Shown here one piece after another: positions 8,270-17,225 of a DNA stretch of 64,000 nucleotides. The translations under genes were made by a program, and so were the position numbers. This stretch comes from Enterovibrio paralichthyis. GTDB lineage: Bacteria; Pseudomonadota; Gammaproteobacteria; Enterobacterales; Vibrionaceae. The stretch lies in the NCBI RefSeq assembly GCF_019209835.1, contig NZ_JAHUTS010000002.1:248001-312000 (forward strand). Direction: 5' to 3'. Within the stretch, counting starts at the first letter, position 1. Every line of letters starts with the position of its first letter. Below the pieces are notes generated by a model. It was not told the origin of the DNA and ran no database searches. It saw only the letters and a program-made list of their open reading frames with translations.

Positions 8270-9772
8270 ATGACTACTCTGGGTAACTACATCAACGGCG
8301 AACGTGTCGCTTCGGAATCAGGCCGCACCGCCCCTGTCTTCAATCCTGCTACTGGCGAGAAACGTCTCGACGTCGCCCTTTCATCGGCCGACGAAACCCG
8401 CGCCGCGATTGCCAACGCACAGGAGGCATTCAAAGACTGGAGCGCAACCCCGCCGCTCAGCCGTGCCCGTGTGATGTTCAAGTTTAAAGAGTTGCTGGAA
8501 CAGCATGCCGACGAAATCGCCGAACTTATTACCCTAGAACACGGCAAAGTCTTCTCCGATGCCAAAGGCGAACTGACCCGAGGCCTTGAAGTGGTGGAAT
8601 TCGCTTGTGGTATTCCGCACCTTCAAAAAGGCGAGCACAGCCTGAATGTCGGCCGCGGCGTGGACAGCTACAGCCAGATGATGCCAATGGGCGTTGTGGC
8701 GGGGATTACACCATTTAACTTCCCGGCTATGGTGCCAATGTGGATGTTCCCGGTTGCCATCGCTTGCGGTAACACCTTTGTACTGAAGCCTTCAGAGAAA
8801 GATCCTTCTGTTCCGCTGCGTCTGGCTGAACTGCTAACCGAAGCTGGCTTGCCAAACGGCGTGTTCAACGTGGTAAACGGTGACAAGGAGTCTGTCGATG
8901 TCCTGCTGACTGATGAACGCATTGAAGCGGTCAGCTTTGTTGGCTCAACCCCGATTGCGGAATACATCTACTCAACGGCATGTGCCCACGGCAAGCGTGT
9001 TCAGGCTTTGGGTGGCGCGAAAAACCATATGATCGTGATGCCAGATGCGGATCCAGAGCAGGTGATTAACTCGCTGATGGGCGCGGCTTATGGCTCAGCC
9101 GGTGAGCGCTGTATGGCAATTTCCGTTGCGGTGTGTGTGGGCGATGAAGTAGCGAACCACCTGGTGAAAGACCTGCAAGGCGCAATTGCAGAACTGAAAG
9201 TTGGCCCAGGTATTGGCGAGGCCATTGAATCCCACATGGGCCCATTGGTTAGCCGCCAACACGCTGACAAAGTGATCGGCTACATTGATGCCGGTGTGGA
9301 AGAAGGCGCTGAGCTGCTGGTTGATGGCCGCAACTTTGTGGTGACAGGTAACGAGAACGGCTATTTTGTCGGCCCAACCCTGTTCAACCACGTCAAACCC
9401 GGCATGCGCATCTACAAAGAAGAGATCTTCGGCCCCGTGCTGGCGGTGGTTCGTGTCGACAGCTATGAAGAAGCGCTGGCGCTGATCAACGAACACGAGT
9501 ACGGAAACGGCACGGCAATCTTCACCCGTGACGGCGACACTGCGCGTAACTTCGCGGCAAATGTTCAGGTTGGTATGATCGGCATCAACGTGCCAATCCC
9601 AGTGCCAATGGCCTTCCACAGCTTCGGCGGCTGGAAACGCTCACTGTTCGGTCCACTGCACATGCATGGCCCAGATGGTGTACGCTTCTACACCCGCATG
9701 AAAACCATCACCGCCCGCTGGCCAACCGGCCTGAGCGCAGGCCCAGAGTTTTCAATGCCGACAATGAAGTAA
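8270..9772 (+). CDS. mmsA: CoA-acylating methylmalonate-semialdehyde dehydrogenase
   Basis: Oxidises malonate semialdehyde (inositol pathway, IolA) or methylmalonate semialdehyde (valine pathway) with CoA and NAD+, giving acetyl-CoA or propionyl-CoA plus CO2. 500 residues. The catalytic Cys281 lies in GSAGERCMAISVAV, and the cofactor region ITPFNFPAMVPMWMFPVA is typical. The start at 8270 is preceded by GAAGGA at seven bases; the ATG two codons earlier is too close to it. It is divergent from a LysR regulator and followed by a terminator. It is the only copy in the window, so it probably serves both inositol branches. Confidence 0.93.
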   Translation: MTTLGNYINGERVASESGRTAPVFNPATGEKRLDVALSSADETRAAIANAQEAFKDWSATPPLSRARVMFKFKELLEQHADEIAELITLEHGKVFSDAKGELTRGLEVVEFACGIPHLQKGEHSLNVGRGVDSYSQMMPMGVVAGITPFNFPAMVPMWMFPVAIACGNTFVLKPSEKDPSVPLRLAELLTEAGLPNGVFNVVNGDKESVDVLLTDERIEAVSFVGSTPIAEYIYSTACAHGKRVQALGGAKNHMIVMPDADPEQVINSLMGAAYGSAGERCMAISVAVCVGDEVANHLVKDLQGAIAELKVGPGIGEAIESHMGPLVSRQHADKVIGYIDAGVEEGAELLVDGRNFVVTGNENGYFVGPTLFNHVKPGMRIYKEEIFGPVLAVVRVDSYEEALALINEHEYGNGTAIFTRDGDTARNFAANVQVGMIGINVPIPVPMAFHSFGGWKRSLFGPLHMHGPDGVRFYTRMKTITARWPTGLSAGPEFSMPTMK

Positions 9773-9792
9773 GAAAAAAAATAGAAATAAGA

Positions 9793-9816
9793 AAGGGAGA
9801 GCAACTGCTCTCCCTT
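9793..9816 (-). terminator. Terminator between convergent mmsA and kelch gene
   Basis: The arms AAGGGAGAGCA and TGCTCTCCCTT have a 2-base loop. The A-rich stretch 9773-9790 gives a long T run on the minus strand, and the plus strand has a weaker one, so it may serve both genes. Confidence 0.75.
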
Positions 9817-9829
9817 AGTCTTTGCAGCA

Positions 9830-10897
9830 TTACTGATACGTCAGTCTGACGCACTGGCTCGCAGCGCTACCATCTGCCCTTTCACCGCCAAGCAATATCA
9901 CCGAGTCGCCAACCGTCAAAGCTGTTCCATACGCAATACCTTCAGGCAACTGTCCCGCGGTTTCCCATCGCTTGCCATCAAACATCCAAACCGTATCGTC
10001 ATACCGCTTTGTCAGGCCTTTGTGGCTGTAGAGTTTCTGTTGGCTGAAGTTGTGCTGGCTGCCGACAAAGTAAGCGCCACCTGCCACCAAGTAATGATTT
10101 TCCAACCGCGCGCCAAAGTGCCCGGCGAGTCCTTCGTGAGCGTTGTTTGTCTCTGAAATCGCCGGTAACCGCATCGGATGAATGGTACCGTCACCCTGAA
10201 ATTGGAAGGCTTTGCTTTCCAAACTGCGAAGACCGGGCTTTACCTCCCCTTCTACCAACACAACCTTGTTACCGTCTTTGATGAGCGCAGCACCGCAGTT
10301 GGCCGGATACGGGTTTTGCGCGGCGATATGCCATTTCCCGCTCTGGATATCAAACTGCCAAATTTCTTTGTTCCAACCATAAGCCGGGATGGGGCGGGAC
10401 ATAAATTCGCAGAAGACAGCCTGATACTGTTCAGGCTCCCTAGCTGCATCCATTGCGCTGATTTGGCTTAAAAATGTATCGAAGGTTTCCTTACAGTAAC
10501 CACCCCAGAAATGGAGTTTGCCCTCAGACATCTCACACGCACTCGCCCCCAGAAAGCCGACAGGAGCCTGAGTTGCCAGTTTTTCCCAACGGTTTTCGAC
10601 CGGGTCGAACGCATAACCGTCCATCAACACGGCGGGAGGCTCGCCATTTTGCTCGCTTCCCGCACCTGAAAAGACGTAGAGTTTGCCGTTACACACCGCC
10701 GAGACCGCATCATTGCGTTCGGTGCCGGGGAAATCCGGCGCGGATTGCCAACCGCGATCAGGTCTTTCAAGGTCGTAATAGAAAAGCCGCTTTCCGGCAC
10801 TCCCCAAACCAACATAGAGCCGGTTGCCTAACTTCCCACCAACGCCATGTTTTATCCCAACCGGAAGCTGGGCAAACTCAGCAATATGTAACGACAT
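9830..10897 (-). CDS. Cytoplasmic kelch-repeat NanM-like mutarotase paralogue
   Basis: 355-residue six-bladed kelch propeller. Repeats contain GNRLYVGLGS, GKLYVFSGAG, GKLHFWGGYC, HYLVAGGAYF and DSVILLGGER. It is clearly related to NanM, which converts alpha- to beta-N-acetylneuraminate, but unlike its neighbour it has no signal peptide, so it should stay in the cytoplasm. I chose the ATG at 10897, since GGGAG lies eight bases upstream; the GTG at 10903 is less likely. It follows nanM by 15 bases and ends at a terminator. A role with another sugar or with internal sialic acid forms is possible. Confidence 0.8.
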   Translation of the reverse strand: MSLHIAEFAQLPVGIKHGVGGKLGNRLYVGLGSAGKRLFYYDLERPDRGWQSAPDFPGTERNDAVSAVCNGKLYVFSGAGSEQNGEPPAVLMDGYAFDPVENRWEKLATQAPVGFLGASACEMSEGKLHFWGGYCKETFDTFLSQISAMDAAREPEQYQAVFCEFMSRPIPAYGWNKEIWQFDIQSGKWHIAAQNPYPANCGAALIKDGNKVVLVEGEVKPGLRSLESKAFQFQGDGTIHPMRLPAISETNNAHEGLAGHFGARLENHYLVAGGAYFVGSQHNFSQQKLYSHKGLTKRYDDTVWMFDGKRWETAGQLPEGIAYGTALTVGDSVILLGGERADGSAASQCVRLTYQ

Positions 10898-10912
10898 AAC
10901 CACTACTCCCTG

Positions 10913-12064
10913 TTAGTCATGAATATCCACGCCAGAGCCATTCCATTCGAGCAAGTAAACCTTATTGCTGGCACTACGGTCAGCTTTTTCACCACCGGCA
11001 ATCACCACACCATCATCCGTGGTAAACGATGCGCCATAAGCCAAGCCTTCTGGCAGGTTGTTTACGCGCGCCCAAAGCTCATTTTTCTGCACATAGATTT
11101 CTGGGTTGTAGGCTTTGCTCAAGCCTTCATGGGCGAACATTTTGCCACTCTCAAAAGCCGCTTTGGCACCGTGGAAATTCGCGCCACCGGCCACAATCAG
11201 TGCACCATTGCTCTTACCCGCAAACGCTCCTGCTACCCCTTCCTGAACCGTTCCGGCTTCAGGGGCAGGAAGTTCATGCATGCTGCTCCATGGCTGTGCT
11301 CCGCCAAAACGATACTGTTTAACTTCTGCTGTGCGTAAACCGGGCTTGATTTCACCGCTGACAAGCGTTGCACTCTCACCTTCCGCAACCAACGCAGTGC
11401 CACAGTTTGGCAGGTATGGTGATTGTCCAATCTCGTTCCAACTGCCGTTTTTCGGGTTGAAGCTCAAAACCTGGCGGTTCCACTTATAATCCAGTGGCTT
11501 CATGCCCATGTAGTTGTCGACGATTTCCTGCCAGCCTGTCGGATTGGTTTTTCTGTCTGTGGTGTTGATATCAGAGAGGTACTGGTCAAAGTAGGCTTTG
11601 TTGTAGCCGCCGAAGAAGAGGATTTGCTGATTGTCTGGAGAGAATGAAGCAGCGCCCAGCAAGCCTACCGGCGTTTTGGTTTTCACTTGTTCCCACTGGT
11701 TTGTTTTGGCATCAAAGCGATAAACCGTGTCGAACAAAATAGGCGATTTATCACTGGCATTGGCTTTGCCCGAACCACCGAAGATATAAATGCTGTCACC
11801 CAAGACGGTAGCGGTCGCGCCACTTCTTGCCGGGCCGGAGAAATCAGCCTGCTGTTGCCAACCTTTATCCATTTGATCCAGATCCAGCATGTAAAAACGC
11901 TGTTCCATGGAGCCCAAACCCACATACAGTTTGTTACCCACTTGGGCGCTGACACCAGATTTCACCCCTTCCGGTAAGTCCGGCCAGTGTTGATTGGCAT
12001 AAGCGGTAGAGGAAAGACCAGCAAGCAAAGGTAGAGCCAGGGATAAAGAAGCTATTAATTTCAT
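10913..12064 (-). CDS. nanM: Periplasmic N-acetylneuraminate epimerase (mutarotase)
   Basis: Converts alpha-sialic acid, released by sialidases, into the beta anomer in the periplasm so that it can be taken up quickly. 383 residues. The N-terminus MKLIASLSLALPLLAGLSSTAYA is a Sec signal peptide cleaved after AYA. Six kelch blades follow (KLYVGLGSMEQ, DSIYIFGGSG, ILFFGGYNK, ALIVAGGANF, GVVIAGGEK). AAGGGA precedes the ATG. It stands upstream of its signal-less paralogue and downstream of nanR, with a 16-base motif in its leader that recurs ahead of siaP. Confidence 0.9.
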   Translation of the reverse strand: MKLIASLSLALPLLAGLSSTAYANQHWPDLPEGVKSGVSAQVGNKLYVGLGSMEQRFYMLDLDQMDKGWQQQADFSGPARSGATATVLGDSIYIFGGSGKANASDKSPILFDTVYRFDAKTNQWEQVKTKTPVGLLGAASFSPDNQQILFFGGYNKAYFDQYLSDINTTDRKTNPTGWQEIVDNYMGMKPLDYKWNRQVLSFNPKNGSWNEIGQSPYLPNCGTALVAEGESATLVSGEIKPGLRTAEVKQYRFGGAQPWSSMHELPAPEAGTVQEGVAGAFAGKSNGALIVAGGANFHGAKAAFESGKMFAHEGLSKAYNPEIYVQKNELWARVNNLPEGLAYGASFTTDDGVVIAGGEKADRSASNKVYLLEWNGSGVDIHD

Positions 12065-12166
12065 CGTAATGGTTCCCTTATTAGTGAAGTTAACATTTCA
12101 CTTCTGATTGACCTGCAGCCATACAACCTAATTGGTGCATATTTTTTTATTTGATATCTATTCGAT

Positions 12167-12182
12167 AAAAATATTTTTCATT
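12167..12182. promoter_or_regulatory. Candidate NanR site upstream of nanM
   Basis: AAAAATATTTTTCATT occurs here, about 100 bases ahead of nanM, and again without mismatch at 17021-17036 ahead of siaP in the same orientation. Sharing by two sialic acid transcripts suggests a NanR operator or promoter element. Confidence 0.45.
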
Positions 12183-12190
12183 GATTAGCC

Positions 12191-12216
12191 AAAATAAAGC
12201 CCACTAACGGTGGGCT
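12191..12216 (-). terminator. Intrinsic terminator after nanR
   Basis: The arms AGCCCAC and GTGGGCT flank a 5-base loop, followed by TTTATTTT on the minus strand. It lies 17 bases after the nanR stop and separates nanR from nanM. Confidence 0.8.
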
Positions 12217-12232
12217 CATGTTTTTCTTGCTG

Positions 12233-13066
12233 TCAGCGCATCAAAGGCATAACCACTTCAGCGGTTTCGACAACAGATTTCGCATACTCAGGATGGTTTT
12301 CCAGCAAAGTGTTGACCAGCACATCCACCAGCAACAGAGCACCAACTTTTGAGGAAAATGCACCGCCGGTGAGAGGCCCTTCAGGGCGGGCTGCTACCAG
12401 CATTTCCGAACAGATCGAAGTCAAAGGGCTGTGGCTGATGTTTGTCAGTGCCACCACTGGCACATCACGATGGTGAGCTTGGGAAACTGCGTGGATCACT
12501 TCGCGCGTTGAGCCTGAGCTGGACAATGCAAACCACAAATCTCCTTCCCGACTTCTTACAGCGTTTATGGCAGCAAGGTGTGTATCTTCATACATGGTCA
12601 CACGTTTGCCGATGCGCAGAAGGCGAAACGCAAGGTAATGCCCGACAATGCTTGATGCCCCAACGCCCACGCAGCTGATGTATTCGGCGTTATGGACAAG
12701 ATCACAGATACGGTTCAGTGCTTTACGATCCACCAGTTCAGCGGTATCCAGCAAACTGGCAACCGCACTTTGCGCTGAAACAGTGCAAATGTCCCCGGAT
12801 GCATCGTTGGATACGCGCGGCTGGGACTGCGACAAATCTACCGCCAGCGCCATCCTGAAATCAGAGTAACCTTTGTAGCCCATGTCGCGGCACAGGCGTA
12901 CGACAGTGGCTTCACTGGTTTCGGTATTTCTGGCAAGGTCAGTGATCGTTTGATACTGAACCTCGTTTGCGTTCTCGAGTATATAGTCCGCCACCACACG
13001 CAACTTTTTGCTGAGTGGCTCTATGTTGGAACGTAATCTGACGAGTAAATTTTTAGGCGAGTTCAC
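12233..13066 (-). CDS. nanR: RpiR/MurR-family regulator of sialic acid genes
   Basis: 277 residues. An N-terminal RpiR-type helix-turn-helix (QTITDLARNTETSEATVVRLCRDMG, residues about 38-62) is followed by a SIS domain (about 115-250) with the sugar-phosphate motif ALSSSGSTREVI. In Vibrio, NanR of this family represses the nan genes and is released by ManNAc-6-phosphate; transfer of that role here rests on gene position directly after nanA and among nan genes. The start is GTG at 13066, with GAGG five bases upstream. It ends at a terminator. Confidence 0.88.
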   Translation of the reverse strand: MNSPKNLLVRLRSNIEPLSKKLRVVADYILENANEVQYQTITDLARNTETSEATVVRLCRDMGYKGYSDFRMALAVDLSQSQPRVSNDASGDICTVSAQSAVASLLDTAELVDRKALNRICDLVHNAEYISCVGVGASSIVGHYLAFRLLRIGKRVTMYEDTHLAAINAVRSREGDLWFALSSSGSTREVIHAVSQAHHRDVPVVALTNISHSPLTSICSEMLVAARPEGPLTGGAFSSKVGALLLVDVLVNTLLENHPEYAKSVVETAEVVMPLMR

Positions 13067-13164
13067 AGGTGCCTCTTTTCCATACCTAGGGTGGCTAAAA
13101 GTAACAAAGAGCCTGCCACTTTGACACGTAATCCATCAAATTAATGCTGCAAAAACGGTGAATA

Positions 13165-13198
13165 CGCAGCATGTGGGTGAAATTCCCCTCATGCTGCG
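13165..13198 (-). terminator. Strong hairpin between nanA and nanR
   Basis: The arms CGCAGCATG and CATGCTGCG surround a 16-base loop immediately after the nanA stop. On the minus strand the following tail is only TATTCACCG, so this may reduce rather than end transcription, or stabilise the upstream mRNA. Confidence 0.55.
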
Positions 13199-13204
13199 AC
13201 CCTT

Positions 13205-14101
13205 TTACATATTGATAAAACCTGCGTCGCGCATTTTCGCCTCGACATCAGCCTTTTGCGCCTCTGTCAGCGGGCGGATAGGTGTGCGAGGGTTACCCGC
13301 ATCAATACCATGCAACTTCATTGCCGCCTTACCCGCTGCGACACCACCGTATTCCACCAGAACACGGATAATGGCAATCACTTTGTCCATCAGTGCGGTG
13401 ACTTCTGCTTGATCCCCGCGTTTAAAGGCTTCAATGATTTTCAGGTACAACGGCGCTGCATAGTTATAGGTACTGCCAACCGCACCAACTGCGCCTACAG
13501 CCAACCCTGCAGGCAGGAACTCATCCACCCCAAACGGGATATCAAACTTGCCACCGGATACGCGAAGTGCACGTTGGTACTCGTACAAATCAACGTGATT
13601 GAATTTGGCTCCGGAAAGGTTCGGAATGCGGGCTTCCCCTTTAATAAGGAACTGTTCCAAATCCAGGTTCACGCCAGACATACCCGAATGGTAGTAATAG
13701 AAACCTTTCGACGGTGCCGCAGCAGCGATTTGTGCGCAGTATTCAACGAGATCATCCACGGATCCCGGTTTGAAGAAACACGGGCCAATCGCTGAGGTCG
13801 CCAGTACATCCAGCGTCTCAGCGTGGCGGGTCAGGTTCAGGGCGTCTTCAATGCTCAGTGCCCCTGTGTGGATGATAAGGTTCAGTTTGCCGTCCGATGA
13901 CTTCACCCAGCGTTCTGCAATTGCCTTGCGCTCTTCGACGCTGCAGTGAATACCTTCACCGGTGGTGCCACACACGTAGGCACCTGTCACACCCTGCTCA
14001 ATCAGCAGCGCGGCAATGTCGTCAATGGCAGCAAAGTTCACCTTATTATTGTGGTCAAACGGTGTATGGGGCGCTGCAATCAGACCCGTTAATTTTTCCA
14101 T
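13205..14101 (-). CDS. nanA: N-acetylneuraminate lyase
   Basis: Class I aldolase that cleaves N-acetylneuraminate into N-acetylmannosamine and pyruvate. 298 residues, (beta/alpha)8 barrel. The carboxylate-binding GTTGE motif is at 45-49, the catalytic Tyr at about 137 (GFYYYHSGM), and the Schiff-base Lys166 lies in SGAKFNHVDLYEY. The ATG at 14101 has AAGGA upstream. It follows siaM by 45 bases in the apparent siaP-siaQ-siaM-nanA-nanR transcript, so import and first catabolic step are made together. Confidence 0.95.
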   Translation of the reverse strand: MEKLTGLIAAPHTPFDHNNKVNFAAIDDIAALLIEQGVTGAYVCGTTGEGIHCSVEERKAIAERWVKSSDGKLNLIIHTGALSIEDALNLTRHAETLDVLATSAIGPCFFKPGSVDDLVEYCAQIAAAAPSKGFYYYHSGMSGVNLDLEQFLIKGEARIPNLSGAKFNHVDLYEYQRALRVSGGKFDIPFGVDEFLPAGLAVGAVGAVGSTYNYAAPLYLKIIEAFKRGDQAEVTALMDKVIAIIRVLVEYGGVAAGKAAMKLHGIDAGNPRTPIRPLTEAQKADVEAKMRDAGFINM

Positions 14102-14146
14102 GAATACTTCCTTCTTAAATGCGTCTATCCGGTTGTCCAGCGTGTG

Positions 14147-15430
14147 TTATTGGCCGTAGCCAAGGAACAATCCAGGCAGGAACAAGGTAAATTGTGGGAA
14201 AACAGCAACCAGCGCCAGTACGATAAACAGTGGCACCAGCAGCGGGATAACACCGCGGGTCAGGGTGTGGAATGGAATATCACCCACACGGGAGACCACA
14301 TAAAGCGCCATGCCCATCGGTGGTGTCAGGATGCCGATCATCAGGTTCAGAATCGCCATCACACCGAAGTGAACCGGGTCGATACCCACGGCCGCAGCAA
14401 CCGGCACCAGGAATGGAACCAACAGCAGCAACAACGCGAGCGATTCGATAAAGGTGCCAAGGAACAGCAGCAACAGGTTGATAAGAAGCAACAATACCAG
14501 CGGGTTATCACTGATCGTCAGGAAGTAATCCGCCAGCATTTGTGGCAGTTGTTCACGCGCCACAATCCAGCCAAACACGGTCACACCCATCACCATCAAT
14601 GCCACAACCGCAGTGGTATTCACGGTTTCTTTCAGCACTTCAATAAAGCCCGTGAACGTCAGTTGCTTGTAAACCACGGTACCAAGGAACAGCGCATACA
14701 GTGAAGAAACAACCGCCGCTTCCGTTGGAGTGAATTTGCCTGAGAAGATACCGCCAATGATGATCACCGGCGTCAGCAGCGACAGGAATGCCTCTTTGAA
14801 AGAGATAAGCTGTTCGCGGCGGCTTGCGCGCGGCAGTGTCATGTAGCCACGTTTTTTACAGATGTAGTAACTCATGATCATCAGCGCGATACAGCAAAGG
14901 ATGCCCGGCACCGCACCGGCCAGGAACAATGCGCCGATGGAGGTATTGGAGACCACACCGTAAATAACCAAAGGAACCGAAGGTGGCACCAGAGGGCCGA
15001 TAATGCACGATGCCGCCGTTAAGCCACCGGCAAAGTCATCATCGTATTTGGCATCACGCATGGATTTGATTTCAAGCTGCCCGAGACCACCCGCATCTGC
15101 CAGCGCTGAACCGGACATGCCGGAAAACAGCAGGCTCGCCATGATGTTTACATGACCAAGGCTACCCGTAATGTGCCCCACCATGGATTTGGCGAAATTA
15201 AAAATACGTTCTGTAATACCCGCACTGTTCATCAGGTGCCCGGTCAATACGAAAAAAGGTACTGCCAACAAGGTGAAATTATCGATACCTCCCAGCATCT
15301 GCTGGGCAGCGAAATTGATACCTGTGCTGTTGGTGACAATCAGGAACACCAGTGCGACAAATATCAGAGAAAAACCCACTGGCATGCCTGCAAATAACAA
15401 GGCCAGCCAGCCAAAAATTGAACCCGCCAT
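14147..15430 (-). CDS. siaM: TRAP transporter large permease SiaM
   Basis: 427-residue, about 12-segment DctM-type membrane protein that forms the sodium-coupled translocation channel of the tripartite sialic acid importer. Conserved features include GMPVGFSL near the N-terminus, LLFSGMSGSALADAGGLG and GPLVPPSVPLVIYG. The ATG is preceded by AGGAGG. It lies 8 bases after siaQ and before nanA. The assignment to sialic acid rests on the neighbouring SiaP and nan genes. Confidence 0.92.
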   Translation of the reverse strand: MAGSIFGWLALLFAGMPVGFSLIFVALVFLIVTNSTGINFAAQQMLGGIDNFTLLAVPFFVLTGHLMNSAGITERIFNFAKSMVGHITGSLGHVNIMASLLFSGMSGSALADAGGLGQLEIKSMRDAKYDDDFAGGLTAASCIIGPLVPPSVPLVIYGVVSNTSIGALFLAGAVPGILCCIALMIMSYYICKKRGYMTLPRASRREQLISFKEAFLSLLTPVIIIGGIFSGKFTPTEAAVVSSLYALFLGTVVYKQLTFTGFIEVLKETVNTTAVVALMVMGVTVFGWIVAREQLPQMLADYFLTISDNPLVLLLLINLLLLFLGTFIESLALLLLLVPFLVPVAAAVGIDPVHFGVMAILNLMIGILTPPMGMALYVVSRVGDIPFHTLTRGVIPLLVPLFIVLALVAVFPQFTLFLPGLFLGYGQ

Positions 15431-15438
15431 ACTGCCTC

Positions 15439-15948
15439 CTACCTCTGCGCTATCTGCGAATCAGCGCCAGCTTCGTGCGCATTGCCATTGAAAAATTGCT
15501 TTGAAATGCCAACCATTTTTTGCACTTGGCGAACCACCATAAACAAGCCGCCAAGCGGCAGGCTGTAGTTCATCCACTTGCTGGAGATACCCAGGGTGAT
15601 CAGTTCGAAAAATGCCGTTCTTTGAACATGTTGGTAACCGAGATAGATGATGGCGAAGATAGAAACCAACACCGCAAATTCCAGCGACAACACCAGAACC
15701 AGCCGGATTTTCTCAGGCAGTTTGTCAGAGAAAAAAGTGATATTGACGTGCGTGCCCCGCTTGAGGGCAATCGCGCAGCCAATCAGAGACATATACATGA
15801 ACAGAACACGCGCCAGTTCTTCACTCCATAAAGAGGGATCGTTGAAAAGCCAGCGGGTGACGATTTGCCAGGTGAGTACCAGCAAAAGAAGAACCATCAA
15901 AGGCACTGTGATGATTTCTTCAATATTATCAAAGAATTTTCGCAACAT
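15439..15948 (-). CDS. siaQ: TRAP transporter small permease SiaQ
   Basis: 169-residue DctQ-type membrane protein with four predicted helices; it holds the large permease and helps dock the binding protein. The segment EELARVLFMYMSLIGCAIALKRG, cited here as EELARVLFMYMSLIG, is the family signature. I chose the ATG at 15948, which has GGAG six bases upstream, over the TTG at 15960. It lies between siaP and siaM and is kept as a separate gene, whereas some relatives fuse Q and M. Confidence 0.9.
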   Translation of the reverse strand: MLRKFFDNIEEIITVPLMVLLLLVLTWQIVTRWLFNDPSLWSEELARVLFMYMSLIGCAIALKRGTHVNITFFSDKLPEKIRLVLVLSLEFAVLVSIFAIIYLGYQHVQRTAFFELITLGISSKWMNYSLPLGGLFMVVRQVQKMVGISKQFFNGNAHEAGADSQIAQR

Positions 15949-15961
15949 CTTGAGCTCCAAT

Positions 15962-15981
15962 GGCTAGCCAAACGGCTAGCC
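15962..15981 (-). terminator. Intercistronic hairpin between siaP and siaQ
   Basis: Two copies of the self-complementary octamer GGCTAGCC are separated by four bases and can form a tight hairpin. There is no T run. Such hairpins behind binding-protein genes commonly keep the binding protein in excess over the membrane parts by stabilising its mRNA. Confidence 0.55.
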
Positions 15982-16011
15982 TTCTATGGAATGGTCCTGC
16001 GACCGTAATGA

Positions 16012-16977
16012 TTACATCGCTGCCAGTTTCTTAACGATTGGCTGTCCGATCTTCTCTTCAAACTCAGAGTAAAGTGGCTGCATCGCCTCGCGGAATGGGC
16101 CCAACTCTGGGTAAGTCACGTTCACGCCTTCGCTTTCAAAGTAAGAGATCAGTTCCGCTTCCTGCTTTTTCACAGAGGCAGTGTGAGCGGCACCGGCTTT
16201 CTCAACCGCTTCTTCAAGGATCGCTTTTTCTTTGTCAGAGAGTTTTTGCCATGTCGGTTCGGAGATGATCACCATTTGGTCATTCACGATATGGTTCGTC
16301 ATCGCGAGGTTTTCCTGTACCTCATAGAACTTCATGGTTTTGATGGTTGGAAGTGGGTTTTCCTGGCCGTCTACCGCATTGGTTTGCAGTGCCAGATACA
16401 CTTCAGAGAACGCCATAGGCGTTGGTGAAGCACCAGACAGTTTTGCGTAGTTCAGGTTCGCTTTCGCATTCGGAACGCGAAGCTTAAGGCCTTTAAAGTC
16501 GTCGATGTTTTCCAGCGGACGGTTAGACGTGGTTTCACGGGTACCGTTGTACCAGGTGTCCAGCGCGCGCCAGTTGAAGTTGGTCAGCATTTCTTCGCGT
16601 ACGCCTTGGCCGAACTCTGAGTCATACACACGGCGCAGGTGTTCAAAGTCGCGGGTAACATAAGGGAGTGACACCACTTCGGCGCGCGGGATCCAAAGCC
16701 CGATACGGCCGAATTCTGCATACGTGATATCCAAGTCACCCATACTGAGTTGTTGCAGCATGGCGCGGTCATCACCCAGCTGTGCGCTTGGGTAAATGGC
16801 AATATTCATTTCGCCTTTGCTGAGCTCTTCTACAGTGTCCGCCATCAGTTTGGCTGACGTGTATTCAACCGAACCCACAGACGCCTGCATGCCCATTTTC
16901 AGCGTGGTTGCTGCTTGCGCAGATACAGTACATCCCAGAGCCAGCATAGCGAGAGTAATCTTGTTTATAGCCTTCAT
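16012..16977 (-). CDS. siaP: Sialic acid-binding TRAP periplasmic protein SiaP
   Basis: 321-residue DctP-family solute-binding protein. The signal peptide runs to about residue 22 (...CTVSAQA). The ligand region has NGTRETTSNRPL and LKLRVPNAKANL; the second contains the conserved Arg that grips the carboxylate, in the form typical of sialic acid binders. It is the first gene of the minus-strand uptake operon and is followed by a hairpin that may raise its dosage. The divergent region with nanE (16978-17225) holds the shared NanR-like motif. Confidence 0.92.
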   Translation of the reverse strand: MKAINKITLAMLALGCTVSAQAATTLKMGMQASVGSVEYTSAKLMADTVEELSKGEMNIAIYPSAQLGDDRAMLQQLSMGDLDITYAEFGRIGLWIPRAEVVSLPYVTRDFEHLRRVYDSEFGQGVREEMLTNFNWRALDTWYNGTRETTSNRPLENIDDFKGLKLRVPNAKANLNYAKLSGASPTPMAFSEVYLALQTNAVDGQENPLPTIKTMKFYEVQENLAMTNHIVNDQMVIISEPTWQKLSDKEKAILEEAVEKAGAAHTASVKKQEAELISYFESEGVNVTYPELGPFREAMQPLYSEFEEKIGQPIVKKLAAM

Positions 16978-17020
16978 ATTCTTCCCTTTTTAGTTATCTG
17001 TACCTTGTTTCACGGTTCGC

Positions 17021-17036
17021 AAAAATATTTTTCATT
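17021..17036. promoter_or_regulatory. Candidate NanR site upstream of siaP and nanE
   Basis: AAAAATATTTTTCATT is identical to 12167-12182. It is immediately followed by a dyad, TTTTTCA and TGAAAAA (17028-17047), giving a larger AT-rich palindromic block between divergent siaP and nanE. Confidence 0.5.
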
Positions 17037-17225
17037 TCATTTGAAAAAAATCTTTACTGAGGATTATTATAGTCATGAAGATTATTTTCAAACCAACGTT
17101 TTTTGAAATGTGATCGTGAACAAAAAGTAGCCTAGGACAGGTTCTTCACCCGCGAGTCAGGCGAATGGAGGTGGCAGTGAATCGTCCTCACGCCCCTGAA
17201 AACCGTTTTTATACGAGGCCCAAAA

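Noticed and set aside
17105..17130. Possible CRP site between siaP and nanE
   Set aside because: Only one half-site (TGTGA) is present; the other side reads ACAAA.
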